Notes under the pieces: generated by a model
Told to the model about the DNA's origin: nothing
Database searches by the model: none
The model's input: the letters and a program-made list of their open reading frames with translations, nothing else
Shown: positions 9,672 to 22,276 of the stretch, one piece after another
Layout of the letters: each line of letters opens with the position of its first letter
Numbering within the stretch: the first letter of the stretch is position 1
Program-made: the position numbers and the translations under genes
Source: Inhella proteolytica
GTDB taxonomy: Bacteria > Pseudomonadota > Gammaproteobacteria > Burkholderiales > Burkholderiaceae_C
Direction of reading: 5' to 3'
NCBI RefSeq assembly: GCF_016093275.1
Contig: NZ_JAEDAK010000007.1
Location: 186,001 to 250,000 of the forward strand
Length of the DNA stretch: 64,000 nt

Positions 9672-10712
9672 GTGCGTGGCGGCAGCACGGTTCGACTCGG
9701 GGAGCTGGTCGAGGCGCTCGGCGGCGAACTGATCGGACCGGCGGATCTGCCGCTTCAGGGTCTGGCCAGCTTGGCCTCGGCGCAGATCCAGCACATCGGA
9801 TTCGTCACCGGCGCCCGCCATGCCGAGGCCATGCGCGCCAGCCATGCCGGTGCGCTGATCGTGCCCCCCGAGCTGGCCGAAGAAGCCGCGCAGCAGGCGG
9901 CACTGATCGTCAGTCCCAACCCCTATCTCTATTACGCCCGGCTCAGTCAGTGGTGGGTCGCGCGCCTGCGCGCACCCGCGGCAGGGGTTCACGCCCAGGC
10001 GGTGGTGCACCCCAGCGCCGTGCTGGGTGAAGGGGTGGAGGTGGGGGCCCTGGCTTTCGTCGGAGCCGGCGCCGTGCTTGGCGCGGGCGCCCGCATCGCT
10101 CCGCATGCCGTCATCGAGGCCGGTGCCCGCATCGGGCCGGGCACGCACATTGGTGCCCATGTGGTCATTGGCGCCGACTGCGAGCTCGGCGCGCGCTGCA
10201 TCGTGCATGGCGGCACCGTCATCGGCGCCGATGGCTTCGGCTTCGCGCCCGAGCAGGGGCGCTGGATCAAGATCGAGCAGCTTGGGCGCGTGCGCATCGG
10301 CGATGACGTCGAGATCGGTGCCAATTGCACGATCGACCGCGGCGCCCTGGACGACACCGTGGTCGAAGAGGGCGTCAAGCTCGACAACCTGATTCACATC
10401 GCCCACAACGTGCATGTGGGTGCGCATACGGCCATGGCGGGCTGCGCCGCGGTCGCCGGCAGTACCCGCATCGGGCGCCATTGCACGATCGGCGGGGACG
10501 CGAAGATCGTCGGCCACCTCACGCTGGCCGACCATGTGCACATCTCGGCCTGCACGGTGGTCACGCGCTCGATCCAAAAGCCCGGCACCTACACCGGCAT
10601 ATTCCCGATGGACGACAACGCGTCCTGGGAAAAGAACGCCGCCTCGCTGCGCCAGCTCTACAAGCTGCGCGAGCGGGTGCGTGCGCTGGAACAACAGCAG
10701 AAGAAGAACTGA
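9672..10712 (+). CDS. lpxD: UDP-3-O-(3-hydroxyacyl)glucosamine N-acyltransferase
   Basis: The 346-residue product has an N-terminal uridine-binding domain ([15 protein letters not shown]) and a long left-handed beta-helix of hexapeptide repeats from about residue 110 to 320. It contains [10 protein letters not shown] and the active-site region [22 protein letters not shown]. It adds the N-linked acyl chain in lipid A synthesis. The GTG start at 9672 lies 2 bases after the skp stop. Confidence 0.96.
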   Translation: MRGGSTVRLGELVEALGGELIGPADLPLQGLASLASAQIQHIGFVTGARHAEAMRASHAGALIVPPELAEEAAQQAALIVSPNPYLYYARLSQWWVARLRAPAAGVHAQAVVHPSAVLGEGVEVGALAFVGAGAVLGAGARIAPHAVIEAGARIGPGTHIGAHVVIGADCELGARCIVHGGTVIGADGFGFAPEQGRWIKIEQLGRVRIGDDVEIGANCTIDRGALDDTVVEEGVKLDNLIHIAHNVHVGAHTAMAGCAAVAGSTRIGRHCTIGGDAKIVGHLTLADHVHISACTVVTRSIQKPGTYTGIFPMDDNASWEKNAASLRQLYKLRERVRALEQQQKKN

Positions 10713-10713
10713 C

Positions 10714-11151
10714 ATGGACATCCACGAGATCCTCAAGCGCCTGCCGCACCGCTATCCCATCCTTCTGGTCGATCGTGTGGTCGAACTGGACAAGGGCAAG
10801 CGCATCCGCGCGCTGAAGAACGTCTCGATCAACGAGCCGCATTTCCTCGGCCACTTTCCGCACCGGCCGGTGATGCCGGGCGTGATGATCCTGGAGGCCA
10901 TGGCCCAGGCCGCCACGCTGCTGTGCGTGGCCAGCGAGGACGTGGTGCTGGATGAAAAGTCGGTCGTGTACTTCGCCGGCATCGACGGCGCGCGCTTCAA
11001 GCGCCCGGTCGAGCCGGGGGACCAGCTGATCCTGGATGTGACGCTGGACCGCGCCAAGGCCGGCATCTACAAGTTCACCGGCAAAGCCTATGTGGGCGAG
11101 GAGCTGGCTGCGGAAGCCCAGCTCATGAGCACCATGCGCCGGATTGCCTGA
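10714..11151 (+). CDS. fabZ: 3-hydroxyacyl-ACP dehydratase FabZ
   Basis: The 145-residue hotdog-fold protein contains [13 protein letters not shown] and [20 protein letters not shown], with catalytic His and Glu. It dehydrates 3-hydroxyacyl-ACP in fatty acid elongation, competing with LpxA and LpxD for the same precursor pool, which explains its place in the lipid A cluster. The ATG at 10714 lies 1 base after the lpxD stop. Confidence 0.97.
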   Translation: MDIHEILKRLPHRYPILLVDRVVELDKGKRIRALKNVSINEPHFLGHFPHRPVMPGVMILEAMAQAATLLCVASEDVVLDEKSVVYFAGIDGARFKRPVEPGDQLILDVTLDRAKAGIYKFTGKAYVGEELAAEAQLMSTMRRIA

Positions 11152-11176
11152 ACCTGGCTTCAAGGACGCCGCCCGC

Positions 11177-11959
11177 ATGAGCTCCATCCACCCGACTGCC
11201 ATCGTGGACCCCGCCGCCCAGCTGGACGAGGGCGTCACGGTTGGCCCTTACGCCATCATCGGCCCCGCGGTGAAGATCGGCGCGGGCACCGTGGTGGGTT
11301 CGCATTGCGTGATCGAGGGCCGCACCACCATCGGTCGCGACAACCGCTTCTACTCGCACAGCTCCATCGGCTGCATGCCGCAGGACATGAGCCATCGCGG
11401 CGAACTGACCGAGCTGGTCATCGGCGACCGCAACACCGTGTTCCAGTACTGCACCTTCAGCACCGGCACGCACAAGGAGCAGGGCCTCACGCGGGTCGGT
11501 TCCGACAACTGGATCATGGCCTACGTGCATCTGGCGCATGACGTGGTGCTGGGCAACCACTGCGTGCTGGCCAACAACGCCACGCTCGCCGGCCACGTGC
11601 ATGTGGGCGATTGGGCGGTGATCGGGGGGCTCACCGGCGTGCACCAGTTCGTGCACATCGGGGCCCACGCCATGATCGGGTTCCAGGCGCATGTGTCGCA
11701 GGACGTCGTGCCCTACATGACCGTGGACGGCAACCCGCTGGCGGTGCGCGCCGTGAACCTGACGGGCCTGAAGCGCCGCGACTTCACGCCGGCGCGCATC
11801 ACGGCCATTCGCCAGATGCACAAGCTGCTGTTCCGCCAGTCCTTGACGCTGGAACAGGCCCGTAGCGAGATCGAGGCGCTGAAGGGCCAGGGCGGTGACG
11901 AGGATGTGCAGCTGATGCTGGACTTCCTGGCCGGGTCCAAGCGAGGCCTGGTGCGCTGA
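11177..11959 (+). CDS. lpxA: UDP-N-acetylglucosamine acyltransferase
   Basis: This 260-residue hexapeptide-repeat protein begins [20 protein letters not shown]. Its active-site loop is present ([20 protein letters not shown], then [14 protein letters not shown]). It carries out the first step of lipid A synthesis. I chose the ATG at 11177 over an in-frame TTG inside the end of fabZ because it matches family N-termini. The stop overlaps the lpxB ATG (TGATG). Confidence 0.96.
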   Translation: MSSIHPTAIVDPAAQLDEGVTVGPYAIIGPAVKIGAGTVVGSHCVIEGRTTIGRDNRFYSHSSIGCMPQDMSHRGELTELVIGDRNTVFQYCTFSTGTHKEQGLTRVGSDNWIMAYVHLAHDVVLGNHCVLANNATLAGHVHVGDWAVIGGLTGVHQFVHIGAHAMIGFQAHVSQDVVPYMTVDGNPLAVRAVNLTGLKRRDFTPARITAIRQMHKLLFRQSLTLEQARSEIEALKGQGGDEDVQLMLDFLAGSKRGLVR

Positions 11960-13098
11960 TGCCCTTGCAGCGCCTGGGTCTCGTCGCCGGCGAGGCGTCG
12001 GGCGATCTGATCGGTGCCAGCCTGGTGCGCGCTTTGCGCGGCCGCTGGCCGCAGCTGCAGGCCGCCGGCATTGCCGGCCCGCGCCTGCAGGCCGAAGGGG
12101 TGCAGGCCTGGTGGCCATCCGAACGGCTGTCGGTCTTTGGCTATGTGGATGCGCTCAAGCGCCTGCCCGAGTTGCTGTGGATTCGCCGCCGTGCGGGCTC
12201 GCGCTGGCTGGCTGAGCGCCCGGAGCTCTTCGTCGGCATCGACGCGCCGGACTTCAACTTCGGTCTCGAAAAGCGCCTGCGCGCCGGTGGCATCAAGACG
12301 GTGCATTACGTCTGCCCTTCGATCTGGGCCTGGCGTCCGGAGCGCGTGGACACCATCCGCGCAGCCGCCGATCATGTGTTGTGTCTCTTTCCCTTTGAAC
12401 CCGAGATCCTGCACCACGCCGGCATTGCGGCCAGCTTTGTCGGCCATCCGCTCACCGAACTCATCCCACCCGAGCCGCCCCGTGCAAGTGCGCGCCTGGC
12501 GTTGAGCCTGTCCGAGGGTGCGCGGGTGCTGGCCCTGCTGCCCGGCAGTCGCCAGAGCGAGGTCGAACTGATCGGCCCTGCCATGCTGCGGGCCGCCGCC
12601 ATCCTCAAGCATCGCGACCCTGCCCTGCAGGTGCTGCTCCCCATGGCACCCGGTCGGAGGGCTCAAATCGAAGCCCTGCGCGCGGCCGTGGCACCTGAGC
12701 TGGACCTGCGCCTGTTGGATGGCCAGGCCCATGCGCTGCTGGCTGCCGCCGATTGCGCCCTGGTGGCCAGTGGCACTGCCACGCTGGAGGCCGCGCTGCT
12801 GCAATGCCCGCAGGTGGTCGCCTACCGCGTCAGTCCGGCCAACTTCCGGCGCATGAAGGGCAAGCAGTTGCAGCCCTGGGTGGGCCTGCCCAACATCCTG
12901 GCGCGCGACTTCCTGGTGCCCGAGCGCCTGCAGGACGACTGCCAACCCGAGCTGCTGGCCGCTGCCGCCCAGGCCTGGCTGGACGACCCGGCCGCCAGCG
13001 CGCGCCTGCGCGAACGCTGCCGCGCCCTCTACGACTCCCTGCAGGCCGACACGGCCACGCTCTGCTGTGACGCGATTGCGCAAACCCTCGGTCGCTGA
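11959..13098 (+). CDS. lpxB: Lipid-A-disaccharide synthase
   Basis: The 379-residue GT-B glycosyltransferase starts [19 protein letters not shown] and contains [41 protein letters not shown] and [14 protein letters not shown], the standard LpxB motif series. It joins lipid X and UDP-diacylglucosamine. It is translationally coupled to lpxA, and its end overlaps the probable rnhB start. Confidence 0.96.
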   Translation: MPLQRLGLVAGEASGDLIGASLVRALRGRWPQLQAAGIAGPRLQAEGVQAWWPSERLSVFGYVDALKRLPELLWIRRRAGSRWLAERPELFVGIDAPDFNFGLEKRLRAGGIKTVHYVCPSIWAWRPERVDTIRAAADHVLCLFPFEPEILHHAGIAASFVGHPLTELIPPEPPRASARLALSLSEGARVLALLPGSRQSEVELIGPAMLRAAAILKHRDPALQVLLPMAPGRRAQIEALRAAVAPELDLRLLDGQAHALLAAADCALVASGTATLEAALLQCPQVVAYRVSPANFRRMKGKQLQPWVGLPNILARDFLVPERLQDDCQPELLAAAAQAWLDDPAASARLRERCRALYDSLQADTATLCCDAIAQTLGR

Positions 13099-13714
13099 AG
13101 TGGCGCCCTACACGCCAGACCTGTTCGGGCCGGCGCCGGAGGCGGCGCTGATGGCCGGGGTGGACGAAGCCGGCCGCGGCCCGCTGGCCGGTCCCGTGGT
13201 GGCCGCCGCCGTCATCCTGGACCCCGACCACCCGATCGAAGGCCTGGCCGATTCCAAGGTGCTGACGGCGCGCAGGCGCGAGCGCCTGGCCGAGGCCATC
13301 CGCGCCCATGCGCTGTGCGTCTCGGTGGCCGAGGCCTCGGTGGAGGAGATCGACCGCCTGAACATCCTGCAGGCCACCCTGCTGGCCATGCAGCGCGCGG
13401 TGCGCGGCCTGCGCCTCAAGCCCGGCCTGGTGTGGGTGGACGGCAACCGCGCGCCGGTGCTGGAGCAGCCGGTGCGCACCATCGTCAAGGGCGATGCCTT
13501 GGTGCCGGCGATCTCGGCGGCCTCCATCCTGGCCAAGGTGCAGCGCGATGCCTGGTGCTTGCAGGTGCACGAGCAGCACCCCGAATACGGTTTCGCCGGC
13601 CACAAGGGCTACCCCACGGCCGAGCACCTCGAAGTGCTGCGCCGCCTGGGGCCGGGCCCTTGGCACCGGCGCAGCTTTGCCCCAGTCCGTGAAGCCCTGG
13701 GAGTGTTGCGATGA
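13067..13714 (+). CDS. rnhB: Ribonuclease HII
   Basis: The product carries [19 protein letters not shown] (first catalytic Asp-Glu pair), VWVDGNRAP and [13 protein letters not shown] with the remaining acidic and basic residues, then [14 protein letters not shown]. It cleaves the RNA strand of hybrids and removes single ribonucleotides. The 5' end is uncertain: the GTG at 13067 (215 aa) overlaps lpxB by 32 bases, while the GTG at 13100 would give about 204 aa just after the lpxB stop. Confidence 0.93.
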   Translation: MTRLRKPSVAEVAPYTPDLFGPAPEAALMAGVDEAGRGPLAGPVVAAAVILDPDHPIEGLADSKVLTARRRERLAEAIRAHALCVSVAEASVEEIDRLNILQATLLAMQRAVRGLRLKPGLVWVDGNRAPVLEQPVRTIVKGDALVPAISAASILAKVQRDAWCLQVHEQHPEYGFAGHKGYPTAEHLEVLRRLGPGPWHRRSFAPVREALGVLR

Positions 13715-14499
13715 GCAGCCCACAAGTCCTGCGCATCGATTCCAGCGCCAACCCCACGCTCAAGCGCCTGCGCGAGCTGGCGCGCGAGAGCACGGCCTAT
13801 CGCGAACAGGGCCAGCTTTGGCTGGACGGCGACCACCTGCTGCGCGCTGCGCTGGCGCGTGGCCTGCAGCCCACCCAGGTGCTGGTCACTGAAGAGGCCA
13901 TGCACCAGCGCCCCGAGTGGCGCGAGTTGGCCCTGCAGGCGCCGCGTGTGCTGGTGGTGCCGGCCAAGCTGTTCGAGTCGGTCAGCGGGCTGCCCTCCAG
14001 CACGCAGATCGGCGCCACGCTGGCCTGGGCCGGCCGCGCGCCCGTCCTGACCGATGTGCCAAGCGTGGTGCTGGACCGGCTGCAGGACGCCGGCAACGTC
14101 GGCACCATCCTGCGCAGCGCGGTGGCGCTGGGCGTGCGCCAGGTGCTGGCGCTCAAGGGCTGCGCGGCCCTGGGCTCGCCCAAGGTGCTGCGCGCCGGCA
14201 TGGGCGCGCATTTCGGTCTGCACTGGGTCGAAGGTCTGGCCGAAGCGGATCTGGACGCGCTGCGCCTGCCGCTGCTGGCCACCAGCTCGCATGCCGAGCA
14301 CGAGCTGCATCGCATCGCGCTGCCGCAGCCCTGCGCCTGGGTGTTCGGGCATGAAGGGCAGGGCGTGTCCGAGGCCCTGCTGGCGCGCTGCCAGGCCACG
14401 GTGCGCATCCCGCAGCCGGGCGGCGAGGAATCGCTCAACGTCGCCGCGGCGGCGGCCATCTGCCTGTACGAGAGCTTGCGCCGTCAGCTCATCAGCTGA
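13711..14499 (+). CDS. SpoU/TrmH-family RNA methyltransferase
   Basis: The 262-residue product has an N-terminal substrate-binding domain and a C-terminal SPOUT domain from about residue 110. Motif 1 reads [16 protein letters not shown], motif 2 [10 protein letters not shown] and motif 3 [20 protein letters not shown], the knotted SAM-binding site. This family makes 2'-O-methyl ribose in rRNA or tRNA; the target cannot be read from sequence. It overlaps rnhB by 4 bases and the convergent kinase gene by 16. Confidence 0.88.
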   Translation: MSSPQVLRIDSSANPTLKRLRELARESTAYREQGQLWLDGDHLLRAALARGLQPTQVLVTEEAMHQRPEWRELALQAPRVLVVPAKLFESVSGLPSSTQIGATLAWAGRAPVLTDVPSVVLDRLQDAGNVGTILRSAVALGVRQVLALKGCAALGSPKVLRAGMGAHFGLHWVEGLAEADLDALRLPLLATSSHAEHELHRIALPQPCAWVFGHEGQGVSEALLARCQATVRIPQPGGEESLNVAAAAAICLYESLRRQLIS

Positions 14500-17177
14500 T
14501 CGCCATCCGGCCCGGCCAAGGGCAGGCTGAGTAGGAAGTGGCAGCCCTGGCCGGGCTGGCTCTGCACCTGCAACTCGCCCCCCAGCAGCACGCGCGCGCG
14601 GTGAAGGGCCACCGAAAGGCCCAGGCCGCTGCCACCCTGGCCGAAGCGGGTGGAGTAAAAGGGGTCGAACACACGCTCCGGCGGTTCGACCGCGATGCCA
14701 CGGCCGTTGTCGATCCAGTCGATGCGGTAGTGCCCGCCCTCGATGGTGCCGCGCACCTCCAGCCGCGCCGCGGCGGCGTGCACCAGCACGTTGTCCAGCA
14801 GGGCGCGCAGCACCTCCAGCAAGGCGTGGCGGCGGCTCAGCAGGCCCGGTGCGGGCTGCAACCGGGTCTCGACCACCAAGCCGGCCTGCTTCAGCGGGCC
14901 TTGCTGGCTGCGCAGCAGCCCCTGGCAAAGCTCCGCAGGGTCCAGGGCCTCGGGGGGCTCGCTTTCGGGCTGGCTGGCCAGGCCCTTGAAGTCCTCCACC
15001 AGCAGGGCCGCGCGCTGCAGCGCGCGCTCCACCAGGTCCATGCCGTGGGCCAGGTCCGCGCAGCCGCTTTGCAGCAGGCTGCGCTTGGGCGCGAGGCTGT
15101 CCACCTGCGCCAGCAGGGCCTTCAACTGCGCCTGCATGGCGCTCAGCACCAGCAGGCAATTGCCCAGCGGGGTGTTCAGCTCATGCGCCACACCGGCCAC
15201 CAGGCTGCCCAGCGCGGCCTGGCGGCGCCGTTCCGCCAGTTCGTGCTGCAGGGCAGACACCTGTTCGTAGGCACGGCAGTTCTCCAGCGCGATGGCCAGG
15301 TAGGCGGCCAGGTTCAGCACCAGCTGCTGCTCCGGGGGGCCGTAGGCGCTGCGCGCCTGCGCCTGCAGGCTGAGCACGCCCACCACGCGGCCCTGCCAGC
15401 GCAGGGGCGCGAACAGCAGGCTGTGCGTGGCGGGCACGCCGGGGATGCGGCTGGCCGATTGCTCGCCCTCCAGGCACAACAGCCGGTCCTCGCGCGCGCA
15501 GCGCGCCGAGAGCGCATGCGGATCGTCCAAGGGGATCGGGGCCAGCTTCAGGGCGTGACCGTCCTCGTGGCCGTAGAGCAGTTCCAACTGCTCGCCGCGG
15601 CGCTGGAACAGCATCATTACGTTGACCGGCAGCAGGCCGCGCAGCTCGCGTTCCAGCAGCGGGAACAGCGCGGCGGGCTGCAGGCGCGCTGTCAGGCCGC
15701 GGCCGATCTGCGCCAGCTGCTCCAAGGTGTGCAGGTTGTGCTCGGCGGCGGCGGCGCGCTGTGCGGCCGCCTCGCCCATGCGCCGCAGGGCTTCGTTCTC
15801 TTGCCGCGTGTGCTGCAGCTCCTGCTGTGTTTGCAGCACCTGCAGGCGTTGCTCACAGGCGCTGGTCAGCTCGGTGCGTTCGCGCTCGGCGGCTTGGCGC
15901 TCACATTGCAGCGCGGCGGCGAGCTGCCCCAACTGTTCGTGGGCCAGGGCCAGGCCGCGCAGCAGCTCCACCGGGGCTTCTGCGCCGGGGATCCGCTGCA
16001 ACCGCGCGCGCAATGGCTCCAGCAGGGCCAGCGCGGCTGCGGGGGCGCCGGCTTCCAGCTCGATGCGGGCCTCTTGCAATAGCAGGTCCTGTTCCTGCTT
16101 GCCATAGCCCCCGGCGCGGGCCAGCTGCAGGCCCTGGTGCAGCAGTTCACGCGCCCGCTGCTGCTGCCCGGCGGCCAGTGCGCAGGCGCTCAGGCCCTCC
16201 AGGGCTTCGGCCTGGGTGTCGATGAAGCGGGCGCGCTGAGCGCCCTCGAGCAGGGCTTCGAACTGCGCCCGCGCGGCGTCCCAGCGCCCCTGCGCGGCCT
16301 CCAGACGCCCGAGGCTCCAGCGCGTCTGCTGCATCGCGCGGGACAGCGGGCGCAGCTGCAGGTCCTTGATGAGGTTCTCGAACACCTGGCGGGCGGCGTC
16401 GGTCTGCTGCTGCCGCAGCAGCGCGGCACCGAGTTCGTAACGGCAGGCAGCGCTGCGCAGGGTCCAGCCGGGTGCGGCCAGGTCCAGACCACGCTGCGCC
16501 CACTCGGCCGCGCCGCCCAGGTCGCCCAGGGCGGCAAAGCTATGCGCCAGCAGGGCGCACAGGGCCACGGCGCGGTAGCGCATGCCGTAGTCCAGCGCGG
16601 CCTCGTAGGAGTGCAGCAGCCCTTGGGCCGCGCGCAATGAATCCCCCGAGTGCACCGCCATCAAGGCCTGCACCATGGCCAGCAGGGCCGCCACGGCGTC
16701 CGAGCGATCGGGCCGCACCTGCCCGAATAGGCTGCGGCAGCGCGCCAGATCGCGCGAGGCGCAACGGGCGGCCAGTTCCAGTCGGGCCAGATCGGCCTGC
16801 TCGGACGCGTTCAGTTCTTCAAAGCGCCCGATCAGGCCTTCCAGCAGCGCCTCGACCGCCCCTTCCTCGCCGCGTGCCCAGGCCAGCTGTACCTGTACCC
16901 AACCGCACATGGCCTGGGCCAGGGGCAACTCCAGGCGTTCGAAGGCATCCGCTGCGGCCTGCAGCAGGGCCTGCGCGGGCTCGAAGTCTTCGGCGCACGC
17001 GGCGCTTTCGGCCTGTGCCAGTTGCTCCCAGGCGCGCGCCAAGGAGCCTGGGAGGGCGGCAAACAGCTGGGCGGAGCGCTCGGGTTCAAGCTGACGCAGC
17101 GCCCAGGCCAGCGCCAACGGGTCGCCAGGCTGACGGGCGAGGTGCTCGCGCTCGCTTGCCGCATAGAAGGGCCGCAT
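14484..17177 (-). CDS. TPR-GAF sensor histidine kinase (orphan)
   Basis: This 897-residue protein lacks a signal peptide or membrane segment. Residues 1 to about 430 are Ala/Leu/Gln-rich TPR-like helical repeats. A coiled-coil (about 430-490) leads to a GAF domain (about 495-650). The H-box is VAGVAHELNTPLGN with His665. The ATPase domain has an N-box around LLDNVLVHAA, G1 DNGRGI and G2 GGSGLGLSV. It is a likely cytosolic kinase for an unknown signal. No response regulator is adjacent. It starts 47 bp after the ppsR stop on the same strand, so co-transcription is possible. Confidence 0.85.
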   Translation of the reverse strand: MRPFYAASEREHLARQPGDPLALAWALRQLEPERSAQLFAALPGSLARAWEQLAQAESAACAEDFEPAQALLQAAADAFERLELPLAQAMCGWVQVQLAWARGEEGAVEALLEGLIGRFEELNASEQADLARLELAARCASRDLARCRSLFGQVRPDRSDAVAALLAMVQALMAVHSGDSLRAAQGLLHSYEAALDYGMRYRAVALCALLAHSFAALGDLGGAAEWAQRGLDLAAPGWTLRSAACRYELGAALLRQQQTDAARQVFENLIKDLQLRPLSRAMQQTRWSLGRLEAAQGRWDAARAQFEALLEGAQRARFIDTQAEALEGLSACALAAGQQQRARELLHQGLQLARAGGYGKQEQDLLLQEARIELEAGAPAAALALLEPLRARLQRIPGAEAPVELLRGLALAHEQLGQLAAALQCERQAAERERTELTSACEQRLQVLQTQQELQHTRQENEALRRMGEAAAQRAAAAEHNLHTLEQLAQIGRGLTARLQPAALFPLLERELRGLLPVNVMMLFQRRGEQLELLYGHEDGHALKLAPIPLDDPHALSARCAREDRLLCLEGEQSASRIPGVPATHSLLFAPLRWQGRVVGVLSLQAQARSAYGPPEQQLVLNLAAYLAIALENCRAYEQVSALQHELAERRRQAALGSLVAGVAHELNTPLGNCLLVLSAMQAQLKALLAQVDSLAPKRSLLQSGCADLAHGMDLVERALQRAALLVEDFKGLASQPESEPPEALDPAELCQGLLRSQQGPLKQAGLVVETRLQPAPGLLSRRHALLEVLRALLDNVLVHAAAARLEVRGTIEGGHYRIDWIDNGRGIAVEPPERVFDPFYSTRFGQGGSGLGLSVALHRARVLLGGELQVQSQPGQGCHFLLSLPLAGPDGDQLMS

Positions 17178-17224
17178 GGCGCGAGCCTACGCCCGTGCCG
17201 TGGCCTTGCAAATGGCTGTGTGTT

Positions 17225-18046
17225 TCAGTACACGAGCCGGTCGGGCCGGATGTCCCGCAGGATGGTGGTGGCGATTTCTTCGATCGACTTGTGCGTGCTT
17301 GAGAGCCAGGCGATGCCCTCGCGCTTCATCATCGATTCGGCCTCGGCCACCTCGTAGCGGCAGTTGCCGAAGTCGGCGTACTTGCTGCCGGGGCGGCGTT
17401 CGTTGCGGATCTGGCTCAGGCGGTCGGGGTCGATCGTCAGGCCGAAGCACTTGCTCTTGTGCACTTTCAGGGCCTCGGGCAGGCGGCCGCGCTCGAAGTC
17501 CTCGGGGATGAGCGGGTAGTTGGCGGCCTTGATGCCGTGCTGCATGGCCAGGTACAGCGAGGTGGGCGTCTTGCCCGAGCGCGAGACGCCGACCAGGATG
17601 ACGTCGGCGGTGTCCAGGTTGCGGGCCGACTGGCCGTCGTCGTGCGCGAGCGAGAAGTTGATGGCCTCGATGCGGTCCTGGTACTCCTGGCTCTTGGCGG
17701 CGTCGCCAAAGCGGCCGACGCGGTGGCTGCTCTTGAGCGCGAACTCCTCTTCCAGCGGGGCGATGAACATGCCGAACATGTCCAGCACCATGGCCTGGCA
17801 CTGTTCACGCACCAGCGCCAGCACCTCGCGGTTCACCAGGGTGGCGAAGACGATGGCACGCGGCGCGCCCGATTCGGCGATGGCATTGATCTCGTGCACC
17901 ACCTCGCGGGCTTTTTCCGCGGTGTCGATGAAGGGGCGGCGCACATGGCGGGGCTTGACGGCGAACTGGGCCAGGATGGAGTTGCCGAAGGTTTCGGCGG
18001 TGATCCCGGTGCCGTCCGAGAGAAAGTACACGGTGCGGTCGGCCAT
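17225..18046 (-). CDS. ppsR: PEP synthase regulatory protein (kinase/pyrophosphorylase)
   Basis: The 273-residue DUF299-family protein begins MADRTVYFLSDGTGITAETF and has the P-loop-like VSRSGKTPTSLYLA near residue 153. These proteins inactivate PEP synthase by ADP-dependent phosphorylation and reactivate it by phosphorolysis. The target gene ppsA is divergent and 182 bp away, which supports the assignment. Confidence 0.95.
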   Translation of the reverse strand: MADRTVYFLSDGTGITAETFGNSILAQFAVKPRHVRRPFIDTAEKAREVVHEINAIAESGAPRAIVFATLVNREVLALVREQCQAMVLDMFGMFIAPLEEEFALKSSHRVGRFGDAAKSQEYQDRIEAINFSLAHDDGQSARNLDTADVILVGVSRSGKTPTSLYLAMQHGIKAANYPLIPEDFERGRLPEALKVHKSKCFGLTIDPDRLSQIRNERRPGSKYADFGNCRYEVAEAESMMKREGIAWLSSTHKSIEEIATTILRDIRPDRLVY

Positions 18047-18228
18047 GGCGAAGCTTGGTTACGCGGGATTCCGATGGTAGGGGCAGGCCGTCTCCCTAGA
18101 ATCTCGCCCATTGCGTTCGCCGCCAGATTGCCCGTGTTCCGCTGCCTCCCCCAGAACCAGAACATGACGCGTGGCAGCGTGTCGGCCCTGCGGCAACCCC
18201 GGTTTTTTCACCATCGAGGAGTTGTTCC

Positions 18229-20628
<2,400 letters not shown>

Positions 20629-20656
20629 GTCCGGCGGGCAGCCGCCTCAAGCCCGT

Positions 20657-20662
20657 TATACT
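20657..20662 (+). promoter_or_regulatory. Possible -10 element for rpsF operon
   Basis: TATACT lies 27 bp after the ppsA stop and about 75 bp before rpsF, in the same form as the rpsB element. No clear -35 is visible. Confidence 0.35.
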
Positions 20663-20677
20663 CGCGGGCTTTCCCTT

Positions 20678-20705
20678 GCCTTGGGCGTCCGACGCCGCTC
20701 AAGGC
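20678..20705 (+). promoter_or_regulatory. rpsF leader hairpin (candidate S6:S18 binding site)
   Basis: GCCTTG (20678-20683) pairs with CAAGGC (20700-20705). Inside it GGCGT pairs with ACGCC around a CCG loop, with a 3-nt bulge GCT on the 3' side. Leaders of rpsF operons in many bacteria bind the S6:S18 complex through a hairpin with a conserved CCG. The hairpin and CCG are seen; the function is inferred. Confidence 0.45.
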
Positions 20706-20735
20706 TTCCATTCCTGGAATCCACAAGGAGTTCTC

Positions 20736-21101
20736 ATGCGTCACTATGAAATCGTGCTGCTGATCCACCCGGATCAGAGCGAACAGGTTCCGGCCATGCT
20801 GGAGCGTTACAAGGGCATCGTCACCGCCGCCGGCGGCAAGGTGCACCGCGTCGAGGACTGGGGCCGCCGCCAGCTGGCCTACATGATCCAGAAGCTTGCC
20901 AAGGCCCACTATGTGTGCCTGAACATCGAGACCAGCAAGGACGTGCTGAACGAGCTCGAGACCGGCTTCCGCTACAACGACGCCGTGCTGCGCCACATGA
21001 CCATCAAGAAGGACAAGGCCGAAACGACCCCGTCCGTCATGATGAAGGCCGTCGAGCGCGAGGAATCGCGCAAGGCCAATCAAGAGGCCGCTGCCGCCTA
21101 A
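20736..21101 (+). CDS. rpsF: 30S ribosomal protein S6
   Basis: The 121-residue product starts [19 protein letters not shown] and contains [15 protein letters not shown], typical of S6. S6 binds the platform of the small subunit with S18, encoded two genes downstream. AAGGAG lies 6 bases before the ATG. The Ala/Glu-rich tail is usual. Confidence 0.97.
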   Translation: MRHYEIVLLIHPDQSEQVPAMLERYKGIVTAAGGKVHRVEDWGRRQLAYMIQKLAKAHYVCLNIETSKDVLNELETGFRYNDAVLRHMTIKKDKAETTPSVMMKAVEREESRKANQEAAAA

Positions 21102-21129
21102 TTGGCGCTGACGCTTTCGGAGGACAAGA

Positions 21130-21468
21130 CTGCAAACCCCTGCATTGCCTGCTGAGGCCTCGGTCAACGAACTGACCTTGAGTGCCCGGTGGGTGGAGCG
21201 AGCGGCGTTGCGCTACACACCGGCTGGTTTGCCGGCCCTGGATCTGACCCTCGAGCACTGCGGCGAAGCCGTGGAAGCGGGCAAGCCCCGCAAGGTCGAG
21301 ATGCGTATCCGGGCCGTCGCCATCGGGCCACTGGCCCAGCAACTGCTGGGTCTGCCGAGCGAAAGCCCGGCCCTGTGGAGCGGCTTTCTGGCCGCGGCGC
21401 GCAACGGCAAGGGGGTGGTGTTCCACATCACCGGTGTGAGCCCCGCAGCAAGTCCGACGAGCACCTGA
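21130..21468 (+). CDS. priB: Primosomal replication protein N (PriB), probable CTG start
   Basis: This small OB-fold protein contains NELTLSARWVERAALRYTPA, LEHCGEAVEAG and GVVFHITG, aligning with PriB of the PriA restart primosome. It lies in the classic rpsF-priB-rpsR-rplI order. There is no ATG near the expected N-terminus. GGAGG at 21119-21123 is 6 bases before a CTG at 21130, the best-placed start. A TTG at 21145 is the alternative, but it sits 21 bases from that site. Confidence 0.88.
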   Translation: MQTPALPAEASVNELTLSARWVERAALRYTPAGLPALDLTLEHCGEAVEAGKPRKVEMRIRAVAIGPLAQQLLGLPSESPALWSGFLAAARNGKGVVFHITGVSPAASPTST

Positions 21469-21498
21469 TCAACACAGTACGAATCAACGAGGTCCATC

Positions 21499-21789
21499 AT
21501 GGCCATTTCTCGAGGCAAGGGTCGCTTCTCCAAGGACAAGAAGCCCAAGCGCAACCAACAATCCCTGCTGTTCCGCCGCAAGCGCTTCTGCCGCTTCACC
21601 GTCGCCGGTGTCGAGCAGATCGACTACAAGGACGTGGACACCCTGCGTGATTTCATTGCCGAAAACGGCAAGATCACCCCGGCCCGTCTGACCGGCACCC
21701 GCGCGATCTATCAGCGTCAGCTGACCACCGCCATCAAGCGTGCGCGCGTTCTGGCCCTGCTGCCGTACACCGACCAGCACAAGGCCTAA
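21499..21789 (+). CDS. rpsR: 30S ribosomal protein S18
   Basis: The 96-residue basic protein contains [23 protein letters not shown] and [17 protein letters not shown], the S18 signature. It pairs with S6 on the small-subunit platform. It is followed 12 bases later by rplI. Confidence 0.97.
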   Translation: MAISRGKGRFSKDKKPKRNQQSLLFRRKRFCRFTVAGVEQIDYKDVDTLRDFIAENGKITPARLTGTRAIYQRQLTTAIKRARVLALLPYTDQHKA

Positions 21790-21801
21790 GGAGTACCGAC
21801 C

Positions 21802-22254
21802 ATGCAAATCATCCTGCTGGAAAAAGTGGCCAACCTGGGCAACCTGGGCGAGATCGTCAAGGTCAAGGACGGCTACGCCCGCAACTTCCTGATCCCGACC
21901 AAGCAGGCGCGCCGCGCCACCGAGGCCGCGATCAAGGAATTCGAAGCCAAGCGCGCCGAGCTGGAAAAGGTCGCCGCCGAGAAGCTGGCCGCTGCCCAGG
22001 CTCTGGGCGAGAAGCTGACCGGCAAGACCATCACCGTGACCCAGAAGGCCGGTGTGGACGGCCGTCTGTTCGGCTCGGTCACCAACGCCGACATCGCCGA
22101 CGCCATCAAGGCCCAAGGTATGGATGTGGTCAAGGGCATGGTTCGCCTGCCCAACGGCCCGCTGAAGCACACCGGCGAGTTCGCGCTGCAGATCGCTCTG
22201 CACTCGGACGTGGTGGCTGACATCCACGTGCACGTGGTCGCTGCCGCCGAGTAA
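21802..22254 (+). CDS. rplI: 50S ribosomal protein L9
   Basis: The 150-residue product has [19 protein letters not shown], the [13 protein letters not shown] signature, a long charged connecting helix and a C-terminal domain ending in [10 protein letters not shown]9 binds 23S rRNA near the L1 stalk. AAGGAG precedes the ATG. A strong terminator follows. Confidence 0.97.
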   Translation: MQIILLEKVANLGNLGEIVKVKDGYARNFLIPTKQARRATEAAIKEFEAKRAELEKVAAEKLAAAQALGEKLTGKTITVTQKAGVDGRLFGSVTNADIADAIKAQGMDVVKGMVRLPNGPLKHTGEFALQIALHSDVVADIHVHVVAAAE

Positions 22255-22276
22255 TCGCGCGCCGCACGCTGTGCCG

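Noticed and set aside
18047-18228. Small gene between ppsR and ppsA
   Set aside because: Open stretches here have no ribosome-binding site or motif; the region is best read as a divergent promoter zone.
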